A program made the position numbers and the translations under genes. DNA of 64,000 bases from Malachius bipustulatus (taxonomy: Eukaryota > Arthropoda > Insecta > Coleoptera > Melyridae): assembly GCA_910589415.1 (NCBI GenBank), contig OU342638.1, positions 11,758,014 to 11,822,013 on the forward strand. Reading direction: 5' to 3'. Position 1 is the stretch's first letter. Every line of letters begins with the position of its first letter. Shown one piece after another: positions 36,301 through 48,300 of the stretch. The notes beneath the pieces are model-generated. The model had not been told where the DNA came from. It did no database searches and saw only the letters and a program-made list of their open reading frames with translations.

Positions 36301-39300
36301 GCACAATGGAGGTGCTGGACATTGCGTGCGACCCCGACCAACCCCTCCACCGGCCAATACTCACCCCCGAAATGGGTGATTTTTTTTTATGTATATGTAG
36401 GCCAAACGATGGACTTTTTCGAAAAACTTTTTGAAAATTCAAGTACAGAATCACAATGGCCATAATTTAAAATTATTTTGGACTATACAGAGCGTCCCAT
36501 ATGAGAGTGGCATATCAAAGTTATGTTTTTTTAAATGGAATGCTCCTATGTTATTGCATTTTTAGATTGTCTGAGAAGAGGAAATAAGATTGGCTTTTAC
36601 AGTTGGTGTTTAAATTCAGAAGTTTTTGAGTTATAAACAAGTGAAAATCGTCATTTTTCGAGTTCAAGGCCCTGTACAACGAAAACGGCTAGAGATAGAG
36701 AAAAACGGCTTACATGTCCTTATTTTAACTTTTCATGTACTATCCTATGATGTAGATGAAAAGTTTATACAGGGTGATAAAAAATTTTAAAAAATCTGAG
36801 ATTTCTCCACGCGTCGCCAAATAAAAAAATCAAAGAAAGTACAAACTATACCATAGGATAGTACATAAAAAGTTAAAATAGGGACATGTAAGTCGTTTTT
36901 CTCTATCTTGAACCGATTTCGTTGTACAGGGCCTTGAACTCGAAAAATGACGATTTTCACTTGTTTATAACTCAAAAACTTCTGAATTTAAACACTGTAA
37001 AATTAACTGTAAAAGCCAATCTTATTTCCTCTTCTCAGACAATCTAAAAATGCAATAACATAGGAGCATTCCATTTAAAAAAACATAACTTTGATATGTC
37101 ACTGTCATATGGGTCACTCTTTATACTCCAAAATAATTTTAAATTATGGCCATTGTGATTCTGTACTTGAATTTTCAAAAAGTTTTTCGAAAAAGTCCAT
37201 CGTTTGCCCTACATATACATAAAAAAAATCACCCATTTCGGGGGTGAGTATTGGCCGGTGGAGGGGTTGGTCGGGGTCGCACGCGATGTCCAGCACCTCC
37301 ATTGTGCTCAGCATCCTCGAAAACGTGGGGAAGGTTTTTTTCGCAGGGAAATGGATTGAAGCGCGGTTTATCTCTCTAGGGGGTGGTTTTTGGCCGTTTT
37401 GAGGGGTTGCGCAACCCCAAAGAGAAATTCTGAAAACGTCATCGTGTTCAGCATCCTCGAAAACGGAGGGGGGAAGTAATCTTGTTCCGGCTCAAAATAT
37501 TTACAATTTTCGGGTTTTTTTCCGACTCACACACGCTACTAAGAGAGTAGGTACATACTTATGCAGGATTTTACAAATTTCATGGCACGGAACGGTTAGA
37601 GTTAGAGATACAGACTCGGTTAGGTAAATGGAGGCTTTTTAGGAGACTTTCCATGCATCTTTCTGATTTTTTTTTCATCGGTCATTAGATACTTAAAAAA
37701 AACTAAAATTTGCAATTTTAGTTAATTTTTTTCTTACATTAATAACTCACTCTGTATAAAAGCTACAGATCTAAAATTTTGAATCAGCCGATTGTACACA
37801 GTTGGTTATTTTTCTTATGAACGCCATACTGGAATTTTAAATTGTTCAGTAGAATTAATTAAATCAACGCAACGAGTGAGCCCGTTTCGTGTTTCGATGC
37901 GTGGTTTTTTAGTTGTTTTAATACGAAAATAGTAAGAGTTCATAGTTGATTTTCTGACTGGTAAGCGACCCTGACTTTGCGCACCACATACCCTAATAGT
38001 TTCGCCGACCCGCTGCGCGAGTGACTAGATCTAGCGTAGGTTACGGGGTGTTAGTTACTATTAAAAATAAAATAATTAACAATATTGATAAGATAACAAC
38101 CCATATCTCTATCACCACTCCGGCCGCTGGCTGCCGCTCCGGATAGGCAACCAATACTACAGCATGTGTAATTTCGGGCTGCTGACCCTGTAAGAAAGAC
38201 AACTACACACATCAAAATAAGCATCCCAACAACAGCAGCTGCTTTTGACTACAAGAGCAGCACAAATGCAAATAATAGCCCAACTACAGTGAATTCATCC
38301 ACAATGTCTGAAACAATCTCATCTGTACAAGCGAACGCCACCCCATCCTCGTACGTTGCAGCAGCGAAATCTCCCCCAAAACGAACCTTTCCAAAAAAGG
38401 AGCAAGCGATCATATTCCACTCAGTAGATGATCTAAAGCTATTCGATTACGTCAGAGCTATTGGCAGTATCGTAGGTCCAAACAATATCTCCCACGCGTC
38501 AAGGATATCTAAGAATAGAATATGCATATACCTAAGCAAAATTGAACTGGTAGATCAACTAATCACAGAACACCCCATTATCAAAGTAGGCAACTTAGAC
38601 CTATCCATAAGACAACTAATCTCGCCAGCTAAGAGAGTAATCATCTCTAATGTCAGCCCCGCAATTCCCAATGTTCTAATTGAGTCAGCTCTACGAGATC
38701 TCTGTCTGCAATTGTCCTCTCCTGTATCTACTCTAAGAGCCGGCTTTCAAGATGATGAATACAGTCACATACTGTCTTTTCGAAGACAAGTATATTATGT
38801 AATTCCCTCTACAGAAAACTACCAGCTACAGACTTCCTTACTCATTCCCCATGAAAATAACCATCATCGCATTTTCTTATCCACCGATAAGATGGAATGT
38901 TTCACCTGCAAACTCCCCGGACATATAGCTACACACTGTCCAAACGCAAATAAGAATAATACACAACTGTCGCTGGCTTCAAACACAATTCCAAATCATG
39001 AAAATGCTGATCCAACCGCGCTGTTACAGCCTCACGACAGTCACGACCTATCCACGTCTGGTAAAAAAGACCTGCCTCCAGTAACTCCATAGATCCTCTC
39101 TCTCCATCAAGCGATTCCCAGATAACAAATCCCATTGATGCAAATTCATCCCTAACGACCCTAATGCCCCCACCTCAACAAATCAAAAGCGGATCACACA
39201 TTAAGCCCCCAAAGAAGAAAACCAAGAAAGACAACTCAAGTGGACTAGACGATTCCAAAATTCCAGCATCATCAAGGGAAATCATCTCAGATTTATTTGT

Positions 39301-42300
39301 TCAGGGAATCCCCGGAAAAATTCACACTTCCGGTAGAGAATTTCGTCGCCTTCCTTGAAAACGCCTTTAGTAGTAGCAACCCGCTACTCGAAACGCAACA
39401 ATTCACCTCCAACTTCACGTCTCTTCTATCAGACATGTACACCATATATCCATCCTTAACAGACAGATGCCTGAAAAACAGGTTCACCAGGTTAAGCAAG
39501 AAAATAAAACGTGAAATAAGTGGAGAAACTGGCAGCATAGCTTCGGTGTCCTCGCAAGACCCTGATGAAGATTCTCTTTCTGACTGCTCACAAATATCAT
39601 CCTATTAAACAACCAACGCGCTCAAGCTAATCCAATGGAACTGCGATGGATTTTATCCTCGCCTTGAACGAATCCAGCAGTTAATATCAGACAACAAAGC
39701 AGATATCCTGTGATGTAGATATTATGTAATGATATCATTACATAAGAACAACACATCTAAGAGCTAGCGGTGGTTCTTCTATATATGCCTCCAGTGACAT
39801 CTATTCAACACCTCTACCCCTGACCACAAACCTTGAAGCAGTAGCTATATCAATCTGGTGCCCCATAAAAATTACTGTTTGTAGCATATATCTCCCACCA
39901 AATCACAATCTAGTCCAGCTCGAGCTCGTGGATCTTCTAAATCAGCTGGTGGAACAAAGACTGTGAAACATCTGTCCGGGAATGTAAATCAGCACTTAAC
40001 AAGTACCGAAGACTCAGAAACGACAGCAGCCTTATCGCCTTCAAGAAATCAAGGGCAAAAGCGAGACGGATAATGAAACAAAGCAAGAAGGACTCGTGGA
40101 CCAAATACGTCTCAACCATCACAACCCCCCAACATTTTGACCAAATGTGGTCAAAAATCAAGCAGATGCAAGGAAACAAAACTCAAATGAATATTTCAGC
40201 ACTAACACATCAAGGAAGTCTAATCAAGGAAGACAGTCAACGCATAACCGATATTATGGCCTCAACCTTCCAAGAAAGAACAAGAAATCCAAACACGAAC
40301 ACCTCCTTAGATGATACCAGATGTAACATAACCATCCCAACGGCTGAATGCAACGACCAAGATATCAATAACCTTAATATTCCTTTCTCCATGCAGGAAC
40401 TCCTGGCAGCTCTCGCCAGCTGTAAAAAGACAGCCGCAGGTCCTGATAATATTCCCTCCTCTTTTCTAAAAAGTTTATCTACACCCTCCCTCATCAAGCT
40501 CCTACAATTATTCAACAATATATGGTCTAAAAAAACTTTCCCGAAACTATCAAACCATCAAATGATCCTAACTCCTATAGACCAATTTCACTAACATGTA
40601 CAAGTTGCAAGCTCTTGGAGAGGATGGTAAATAAAAGACTCCGCTGGTACCTTGAGAAGCACCAGATAATCTCCGAAGCCCAATCAGGATTCAGATCGCA
40701 ACGCAGCACCATAGACAACCTAACCTTACTACAGTCACATATAGCTACTGCTTTTTCGCACAAAGAAGAAGTTTTAGCTGCCATCTTTGACATTGAAAGT
40801 GCTTTTGACACCATACCTATATCAGTAATATTAAAAAAATTCAGGGAACTTAAACTGTCCGGCAACATCTTCCATTTGATGGAAAATTTCCTCAGTAATA
40901 GGACCTTCAGGGTAAAAGCAAACGGAAAAATCTCCATAGCATGCCAACAAGCGAACGGCGTTCCTCAAGGAGCAGTAATAAGCCCAACACTCTTCATTCT
41001 TGCTATAAACGATATATAAATATATATTATATATATATTATATTTATATATATATTATAATATAAACGAAATCCGCCCCCCAGTCAGACACGCGCAATAT
41101 TTAAAATATATAAAATTTATACCTATCAGAGCATCATTTTAAGTTATTGTTGTGTTGTTTATCTAACTGTGTCAATAAATGCTATTTCATTTCATTTACA
41201 AGCAAGTATTTTATTGTGGATAAGTGATTAAAGAGTCCCGCACTCTGGGACACCCCTGAAGTCAAGAATCCAAAAACACTGAATTGTGGAACTGCACATT
41301 AATGGGTCTGAAACCAGGTTGGATTGGCAATTAATTACACTGGTTAAGACGCAGACAACTTCTTCTTGCCTATTTTATCAGAATCTCAGCCAACCCACGA
41401 AATCCCGTATATTCCTTACTGGAAGCATTGCAACCAACTGCAAACACACCCCCCAGAACTCTGTCGCTACCACAAAATAAATGCTGTCTCCTCTACTCCA
41501 AGGCATTGATCTCTTATCAACAACCACAACTCCGATACCATCTACCGCCCCTTGGACCCAACTACTGCCAAAAACCGACACCACTCTCAGCATCTACCCG
41601 AAACACGGAACCTCAAAGGAGTTTCTCAACCAAGCATTCCTACAAATCATTAATAACTCTCCACTCGACAAGATCCTCTACACAGAAACTTCTAAGGGTG
41701 AGTCAAATGTTGGATACGCAGTGACTACCACCCAACACACCATAATACAAAGGACCCTACCAGCCTCCACAAGTGTTCACACAGGCGAACTATCTGCTAT
41801 CTATGAAGCCATGAACTCTGTAACCTCAGAATATAAACAGGTAGCAATATGCACTGACTCACTCTCTTCCATCCACTCCATCAAGCAGATGTATACACAA
41901 CATCCTCTAGTGCAAAAGATACACGATACTTATAACCGACTAAGGACTATGGGTACATACACAACTCTGATATGGATTCCATCTCACATAGGCATACCGG
42001 GCAATGAAAAAGCTGATCAAGCTGCAAAAGAAGTGACATCATCACCTTAATTCCCTGAGAGACTACAAATACACAGGGATCTAAAATCATACTTTTCAAA
42101 AGCGACAAAAAACTCCTGGCAAAACCATTGGAACAGAATACGCCCCAAATTGTATGAGATCAAGCCCTCCATAGAACCCTTTAATATTTACCAGCTACTT
42201 TCACAAGAAGGGACAAAATAATTATCCATAGACTCCGAATTGGTCACAGTCGAATCACGCACAATCATCTCATGACCGCAGAAAACCCACCTTCATGTGC

Positions 42301-45300
42301 AAAATGCAATGGAATTCTCACGATAAAGCACATTCTCATAGAATGCCCTTATTGCACAGAGGAGAGACGAATCCACCAATTAAAATCAAGTCTGAAAGAG
42401 ATCCTCAGTCTATCGCAAAAGCTACAACACCTGATCGACTATCTCAAGGACATACAGATGTATCATCAAATATAGCGCGCCGTCACTATGTAAAAACATC
42501 AGTTATAATGTAAATGTTTAAATACAGTCCACTGTAATACGATACCCAATAAGTACCCTCACCGATGTAACACCCATTGTATCTGTGTCAATGACCAAAG
42601 CTGTTTAAACACATTAATTTTAATAAACAAAAAATAAAAAAAAATGTTAATTAGAGAAAAACTAGGGAATAATAATTGGGAAACCAAAAAAAAAACATGC
42701 CAAAATCTAAATAACTTCACTTGAAAAAATACAAATTGTCGAAGAGAGTTGAATATTTTAAAATGCTTCGAAAGAAAACATCAACCTTGTAGATGTTCAA
42801 ATAAGTGGCCTCTTCCATATAATTAATTATTTTTAAGATGGCGGCCATCCTATTAAATGCTGGTGATGAAAATAATTTGGGAAGTGATATAATAATGAGA
42901 AATGAAACAGATCTCATGAAGTGCTGCATTACTAAAAAGTGCAGTGTTAGTGTGTGAATAGAATGCTTCCCAGTATTCCATAAAAGTTGTTTAGAAAAGA
43001 AGAAAAATATTGAGATTAAAAACGGCAGCTTAATACGATGTTGTAATATTGAAACAGGAAAAAAAATGTTTCTGAAGTGAGTCATGACACACCAGGTAGT
43101 GATAGTGTTGGCAATTGAGGCAATTTCTTATAAAAGATCCTATGAGTGCTGCAGATATTGTCTGTACAGACACATCAACAGCCAAAGTTAGAAGGAAAGG
43201 CAGGTGTCAATATCAGATTATTCATCATAATCTCCAGTCAATCGGGAATAGTGTTGATGCACTAATAAATGTTCTACTGGATGAGTACCTGGATTGTATA
43301 TTTTTGGGGATCACAGAACATTGGAAGACAGAGGAACAGTTGACATGTTACATTATAAAAAGTTACAAGTTAGTGGGCCGGTTGCACAAACGTAAATTAA
43401 GCATTTTCAGATAATTACTGATTTTAAAATGCCCTGTATTATGAGAATATTGGTCTAATATTGCTGAAAATAAGTTTTACACCCTTTAAGAAGAGTTAAT
43501 TACTGATAAAAAATTAAAAATCGTTAAATAAATTTGCCATATTTTCAAAATTTACAATTTAAAATCAGTAATTATCTCAAAATTTTTAATTTGTGTTTGT
43601 GCAACCGGCTAAGTGTCAGCAGTTTGTGGACCAAAACAGAAACATGGAGGGGCGGCTGTGTATTGCAAAAGGGATTTGCAAGGCAGACCAAGAAAAAAGC
43701 TGAACAAGTTTTCAATTTTGGGTGAGTTTGAATGTGCTGTGTAAGACTTCACTTTAAGAAAAGAGCAAATTTTGGTAATATCTCTCTACAGGCCTTCAGG
43801 TTCCAATCTGGAGGTTTTCTTTACTAATCTTGAAAGACTCCTAGTGACAATTTGCAGTGAAAATAAGTTACTGTTTATAGTAGGAGACTTTAATATAGAA
43901 ATGAAAGATGAGAATAAGGCAGGGTCTAACCTAGTGAGTTTGATGAGTTTTTTTGATTTACATAAAATCATCAATGACTACACTCGAGTTACTGACTGTA
44001 CAAAGAGTTGTCTTGATAATATTATTCACAAATTATAGCCGTGCTTATAAAACAAACATCATTCTCAGTGGCATTTCTGATCACTCTGCTCAGTTATTGA
44101 ATTTTTACCTAGACACAAAACAACAAAGTGCCAGTATAGAAGAATATTCTCTGTAGACAATAAAGAGCACTTTTATAGTAGACTTGAAGTTCAAAGCTGG
44201 GATGACATAATCAGTGGGATAATTTCATGGAAACCTTTTCACAAATCTTCAATGAATGTTTCACTTACCTTAGTAAGAAAAAATAAAGAAAGCAATAGAA
44301 ATTATTTACCAGCAGAAATTCAAGTATGTAAAGATAATCTTGACAAACTTTTAGTTGTCTCAAATAAGAATCATGAATACAAAGCTTTATATAGGCACAT
44401 TAAAAATAAATACAATAAACTGTTGAACAGAAACAGAGCCAGTGAGTATGAGAGAAAAATAAATCACTCTGATAATAAACCGAAGACCATGTGGAGTATA
44501 TGCAAAGAAATTTTAGGTAGAGATGTTCATGATCATGCATGGTATAGGAATAGGAATAAACAGTGACCCAAAAGAAATAGTTGAAAGATGTGCCCAGTAT
44601 CTAGCAAATTCGATCGAGAAACTGATACCTAATGACGCTGATGTCGGGTCTTTCTCAAGTAATATAGAAATGTGAAAAGTATGAAATATAGAAAACTTGT
44701 AGAACTGGCAAAATCACTTAAAAATAAACATAGCTCTGGATATGATGAAGTATCAACAAACTAGTCTAATAATTAAATTTTGCATTGAATGTATAAAACT
44801 ACCTTTAAGTCACATCATCATAACAAATTCTTATGTATAGTATATTCCCAGAAAAATTTAAAATAGCACTGTAAAGCCAATATATAAAAAGGGTGATCCA
44901 GATCTGATGGGTCCATTATGGGAAAATTATGAGTCCATAAGCTTGCTTCCATCTTTCTCCAGATTATTTGAGTTGTCTGTATCAAAGAGACTTACAAATT
45001 TCATGTTGAAGTGTAACCTGTTCAGTAATACCCAACATATGGACATCTAAAAGGGAGGTCAGTAAATACTGCAATTTTTGGTTTTATAGATAAAAAACTA
45101 AATGCATTTGAAGGAAAATACTTAGCACTGGGTGTCTTTTTAGATTTGGGTAAAACCTATGACTGCTTAAATCATGTTATACTGTTGGAAAAATTGCAAA
45201 AGCATGGTATCGATGGCATTTGTTTGCAGTGATTTAAGTCCTACCTTTCGAAGCGCAAACAGATGGTACAGATAGAAAAAGATGGCCTTATTTTCAGGTC

Positions 45301-48300
45301 TGAAATTGCTGAAATTAACATAGGAGTGCCACAGGGCCAATTATGTTTATTACCCATATCGATGATTTCTGTGATATAAAATACAGGGAAAACCAGTTTA
45401 TTGTAAACTATGCTGATGACTCCAATTTGCTTGTTACAAAAAAAAAGGCTTCAAAACATTTAAGTGAAGGGAAATGCTTTCATAATGTTAAGTTTGGCAC
45501 TAAATGTTAATAAAACTAATATGGTGATGCTTAGAACAAAACAGTCAACTACAATGGTGCACAACAGTATTACTGTTGACAATAATGAAATAATATTATC
45601 TCAAAATGTAAAGTTTCTGGGGCTCTTCATCAATGAGAATTCAACTTGGGATACACATGTAGTAGCCAAATATGGGATCCTATTTTGGGGCTCCAGTAGC
45701 CAAACTGAATGAATTTTTATTGCCCAGAAAAGAGTCATCAGAGTAGTGCATATTTTTGTGTTATGATTTGTTTTTTGTTGAATGAATTGTATCGTATTCT
45801 TTGAGAATAAAGGGTGTTATTATTAATATTTTCAAGACAAAGTGTCCTTCAAACTTCAAATGGAAAATCCCCCCCCCCCCCCCCCAAAATCTACAAGTGA
45901 TTGTTTTTGCAATCAATTGATTGCAATTTTTTTCTTGTGAATGACATGAAAATACAATATGACGCCCATAAGGAAATTTAAAGTTGACTATCGTCACACA
46001 AAATCTAGACTGACTTGATTGGCCTAGAAACAGGGTTGGAGAGTTGGCAACAAAAATGTTTTTTTTTTTCAACATATAAAACAGAAAGCAGTGTTTAAAA
46101 CTGTATTTAATTGTATAAACAACGTTTTCTTTAGGGGAATAAACGTGTTTAATATTGTGTTTAAAACGGTTCGTTTTAAATTCAAAAAGCATTCTATTTT
46201 ATTATGTGAGGCCATAATGCACTAATATTAAGAAGAATGCTAAATTAACATACCTAACCGAATATTTGGTAAATCCATTGGCAAGCTTCAATTGAAAACG
46301 GGTCAAGATATCGGGAAACGGCTTACATGTCCCTATTTCAACTTTTCATGCGGTAACTTATTGTGTGGATGAAATATACAGAATGATAAATTTTTTTTCC
46401 AAAACAATTTACTAAATCATTTTTAAAATATACAGGGTGAGTTTAAAAAAAATTTAGTACAGGGATCTCGTAAACTAGGTACTGTAGTTAGAGGGACGGT
46501 TAAATGGGGAGAATGGTGCAGGTTTATGAGCTAAATTCGAAGCAAGTTGTTTTGAAAACCCTCATGGATTCCTAAGTGTTTGACATGAACCAAATTTCAC
46601 ATTTTTTTTTATACTGAGAGAGCACTTTTATTATTATGATTAGAGAAAAATTGTAAAAAAAGTTTTTGGTGGTGTTATAACCAATAAAATGGGGGTGTAA
46701 ATTTTTAATGTAAAAACCGTCATAACTTCTTTATTTCCAGAAAACAACCATATCAAGTTTCATATCATTGTACTTCTGTTAACCAACAGTTATTTTTAGG
46801 CACCAGGGAATAGAAAAATAATTATTGTACTTTGACTTTTGAACAACCCGAAAACAAAGTTAGGGTCATCAACCTTTATCCACAACTTTTACTAAGAACC
46901 GTTTCAGCTCAGTCCACATGTTTAATCATTCATAACGGTTGAATGAAATGGAAAACTTCACCCTAAATAGACCCAAGGATCATTATGACCCGCAATATAA
47001 TATGAGTAAGTTCAAATGTATAATTTTCCAGACTTCCATTTTCTTGACCAACGCTAGGTAGTGTCACTAAAAACTGAAATGGATCACACCTATAGGTAGG
47101 CTAAAAAGAAATTTATTTTTATTTCTCTTGTTATATCCAACTGAACCGAAAAAGCAGATAGTGATAGTGGAGGTACGTAATTACCTAAAAGTATAAATAG
47201 CACAGAGCTATAAAAGGGTGATGCTCGAGCTGGTTAGCCAGTATGAAACATGAATGAAACATAACCACTCTCGTCCTTCACTTTTTTATTCTCTCTGAAA
47301 AGAAACCAGCAGCTAATAACAAGTGTCAGTTATTGACCCCGCTTTTCCGTAAGAAATTCAAATCAGCCGAGAAAAAAAGAAAATCCAGGTTACAAAGAGA
47401 TACAGCAGGTTCTCTTACACTATCCGTTTCGGTCATCTTAATCCTGGCATACCTCAATCAAAGATCAGGGGTGACTATTAGGGGAACCTATTAGGGAAAC
47501 TCATGGAAAAGACGATCACCGTTGCTTTTCGTAAGAAAGCAACCGGCCTGGGGGTGAAACGTTAAAAAACATATACTCTGACCTTCAAATAATCTCAAAA
47601 TTTTTGGTCAAGGCCATTGTGAAATATTTCTGGCCCTCTTTCTCACCTTCAGAGTTATCCTCATGGATCTATCAAGATGAGGCACCCTGTAGACTTAACT
47701 AGATACATCATTTGACAAATTTTTAACCAATTTTTTTTTAATTCAATAGAGAAAAATTAATTTAGAACTGTGTTTTCACTAGACGCGTCAATATTTTTAG
47801 CTGAATTATTTGAAGACCTCTGGAGAATTTCCCACAAATTATTAACATGAAAACTGTTAAGCAACAGAACACCAGATATTTTGTGTAAATTTCGACTTGG
47901 GTTCACAAATGAAAAAATTGGGCTCCATATAAATAAAAAATCAAGCAGAAGAAGGGTGAGGTCTGTAATTAAAAAAGAGGTCTTCGTTGAGATCTGCAAA
48001 AACCTCACCGAAGCAAATATAGGGTGCAAGTAAATAAGTGCAAAGCAATTTAGGTGATGATTCCTTGTTGAAAATTAAGCAAGTTTGCAAATGGAAACCC
48101 CCTAACCTGATTTATTCCAAATAAAAAGGAACCTTTTAATGTTTTTATAGCTTAATGATCTTCCAGAAAAAAATTAAATTTCTATATTTTTAGAAATTTT
48201 GAATAAACAATTGAATTTAAATGTCCAAAAAATTGATCTGATGAAAAAAGCAATTACTCACTTCTGGTTTTTTAGTTCCGGTAAGCGCTCGATGATGTAA

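Larger units (their letters stand above)
38000..42645 (+). mobile_element. LINE with CCHC ORF1 and RNase H (I/R1-like), internally deleted
   Basis: Order: 5' UTR, ORF1 with a CCHC knuckle, fragments of endonuclease, reverse transcriptase, RNase H, a zinc-finger-like C-terminus (CAKCNG...HIxxECPYC), and an A-rich tail at 42628-42645. RNase H places it in the I-like superfamily rather than Jockey/CR1. Large gaps in the endonuclease and around the RT active site show it is dead. Confidence 0.85.
42830..45825 (+). mobile_element. CR1-like LINE with PHD-type ORF1 remnant, interrupted by a MITE
   Basis: It starts with a degraded PHD-like Cys/His region (CFPVFHKSC, then IRCC) near 42920-43045, the kind found in ORF1 of insect CR1/Jockey-like LINEs. 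Endonuclease and reverse transcriptase pieces follow. It ends near 45825 after GAGAATAAAGGGTGTTATTATT, a typical CR1-like tail. Many stops and frameshifts. Confidence 0.75.

Noticed and set aside
46433..47693. Mariner-type element between TACAGGGTGAG and GGCACCCTGTA
   Set aside because: Sequences immediately inside the two motifs are not inverted copies of each other.
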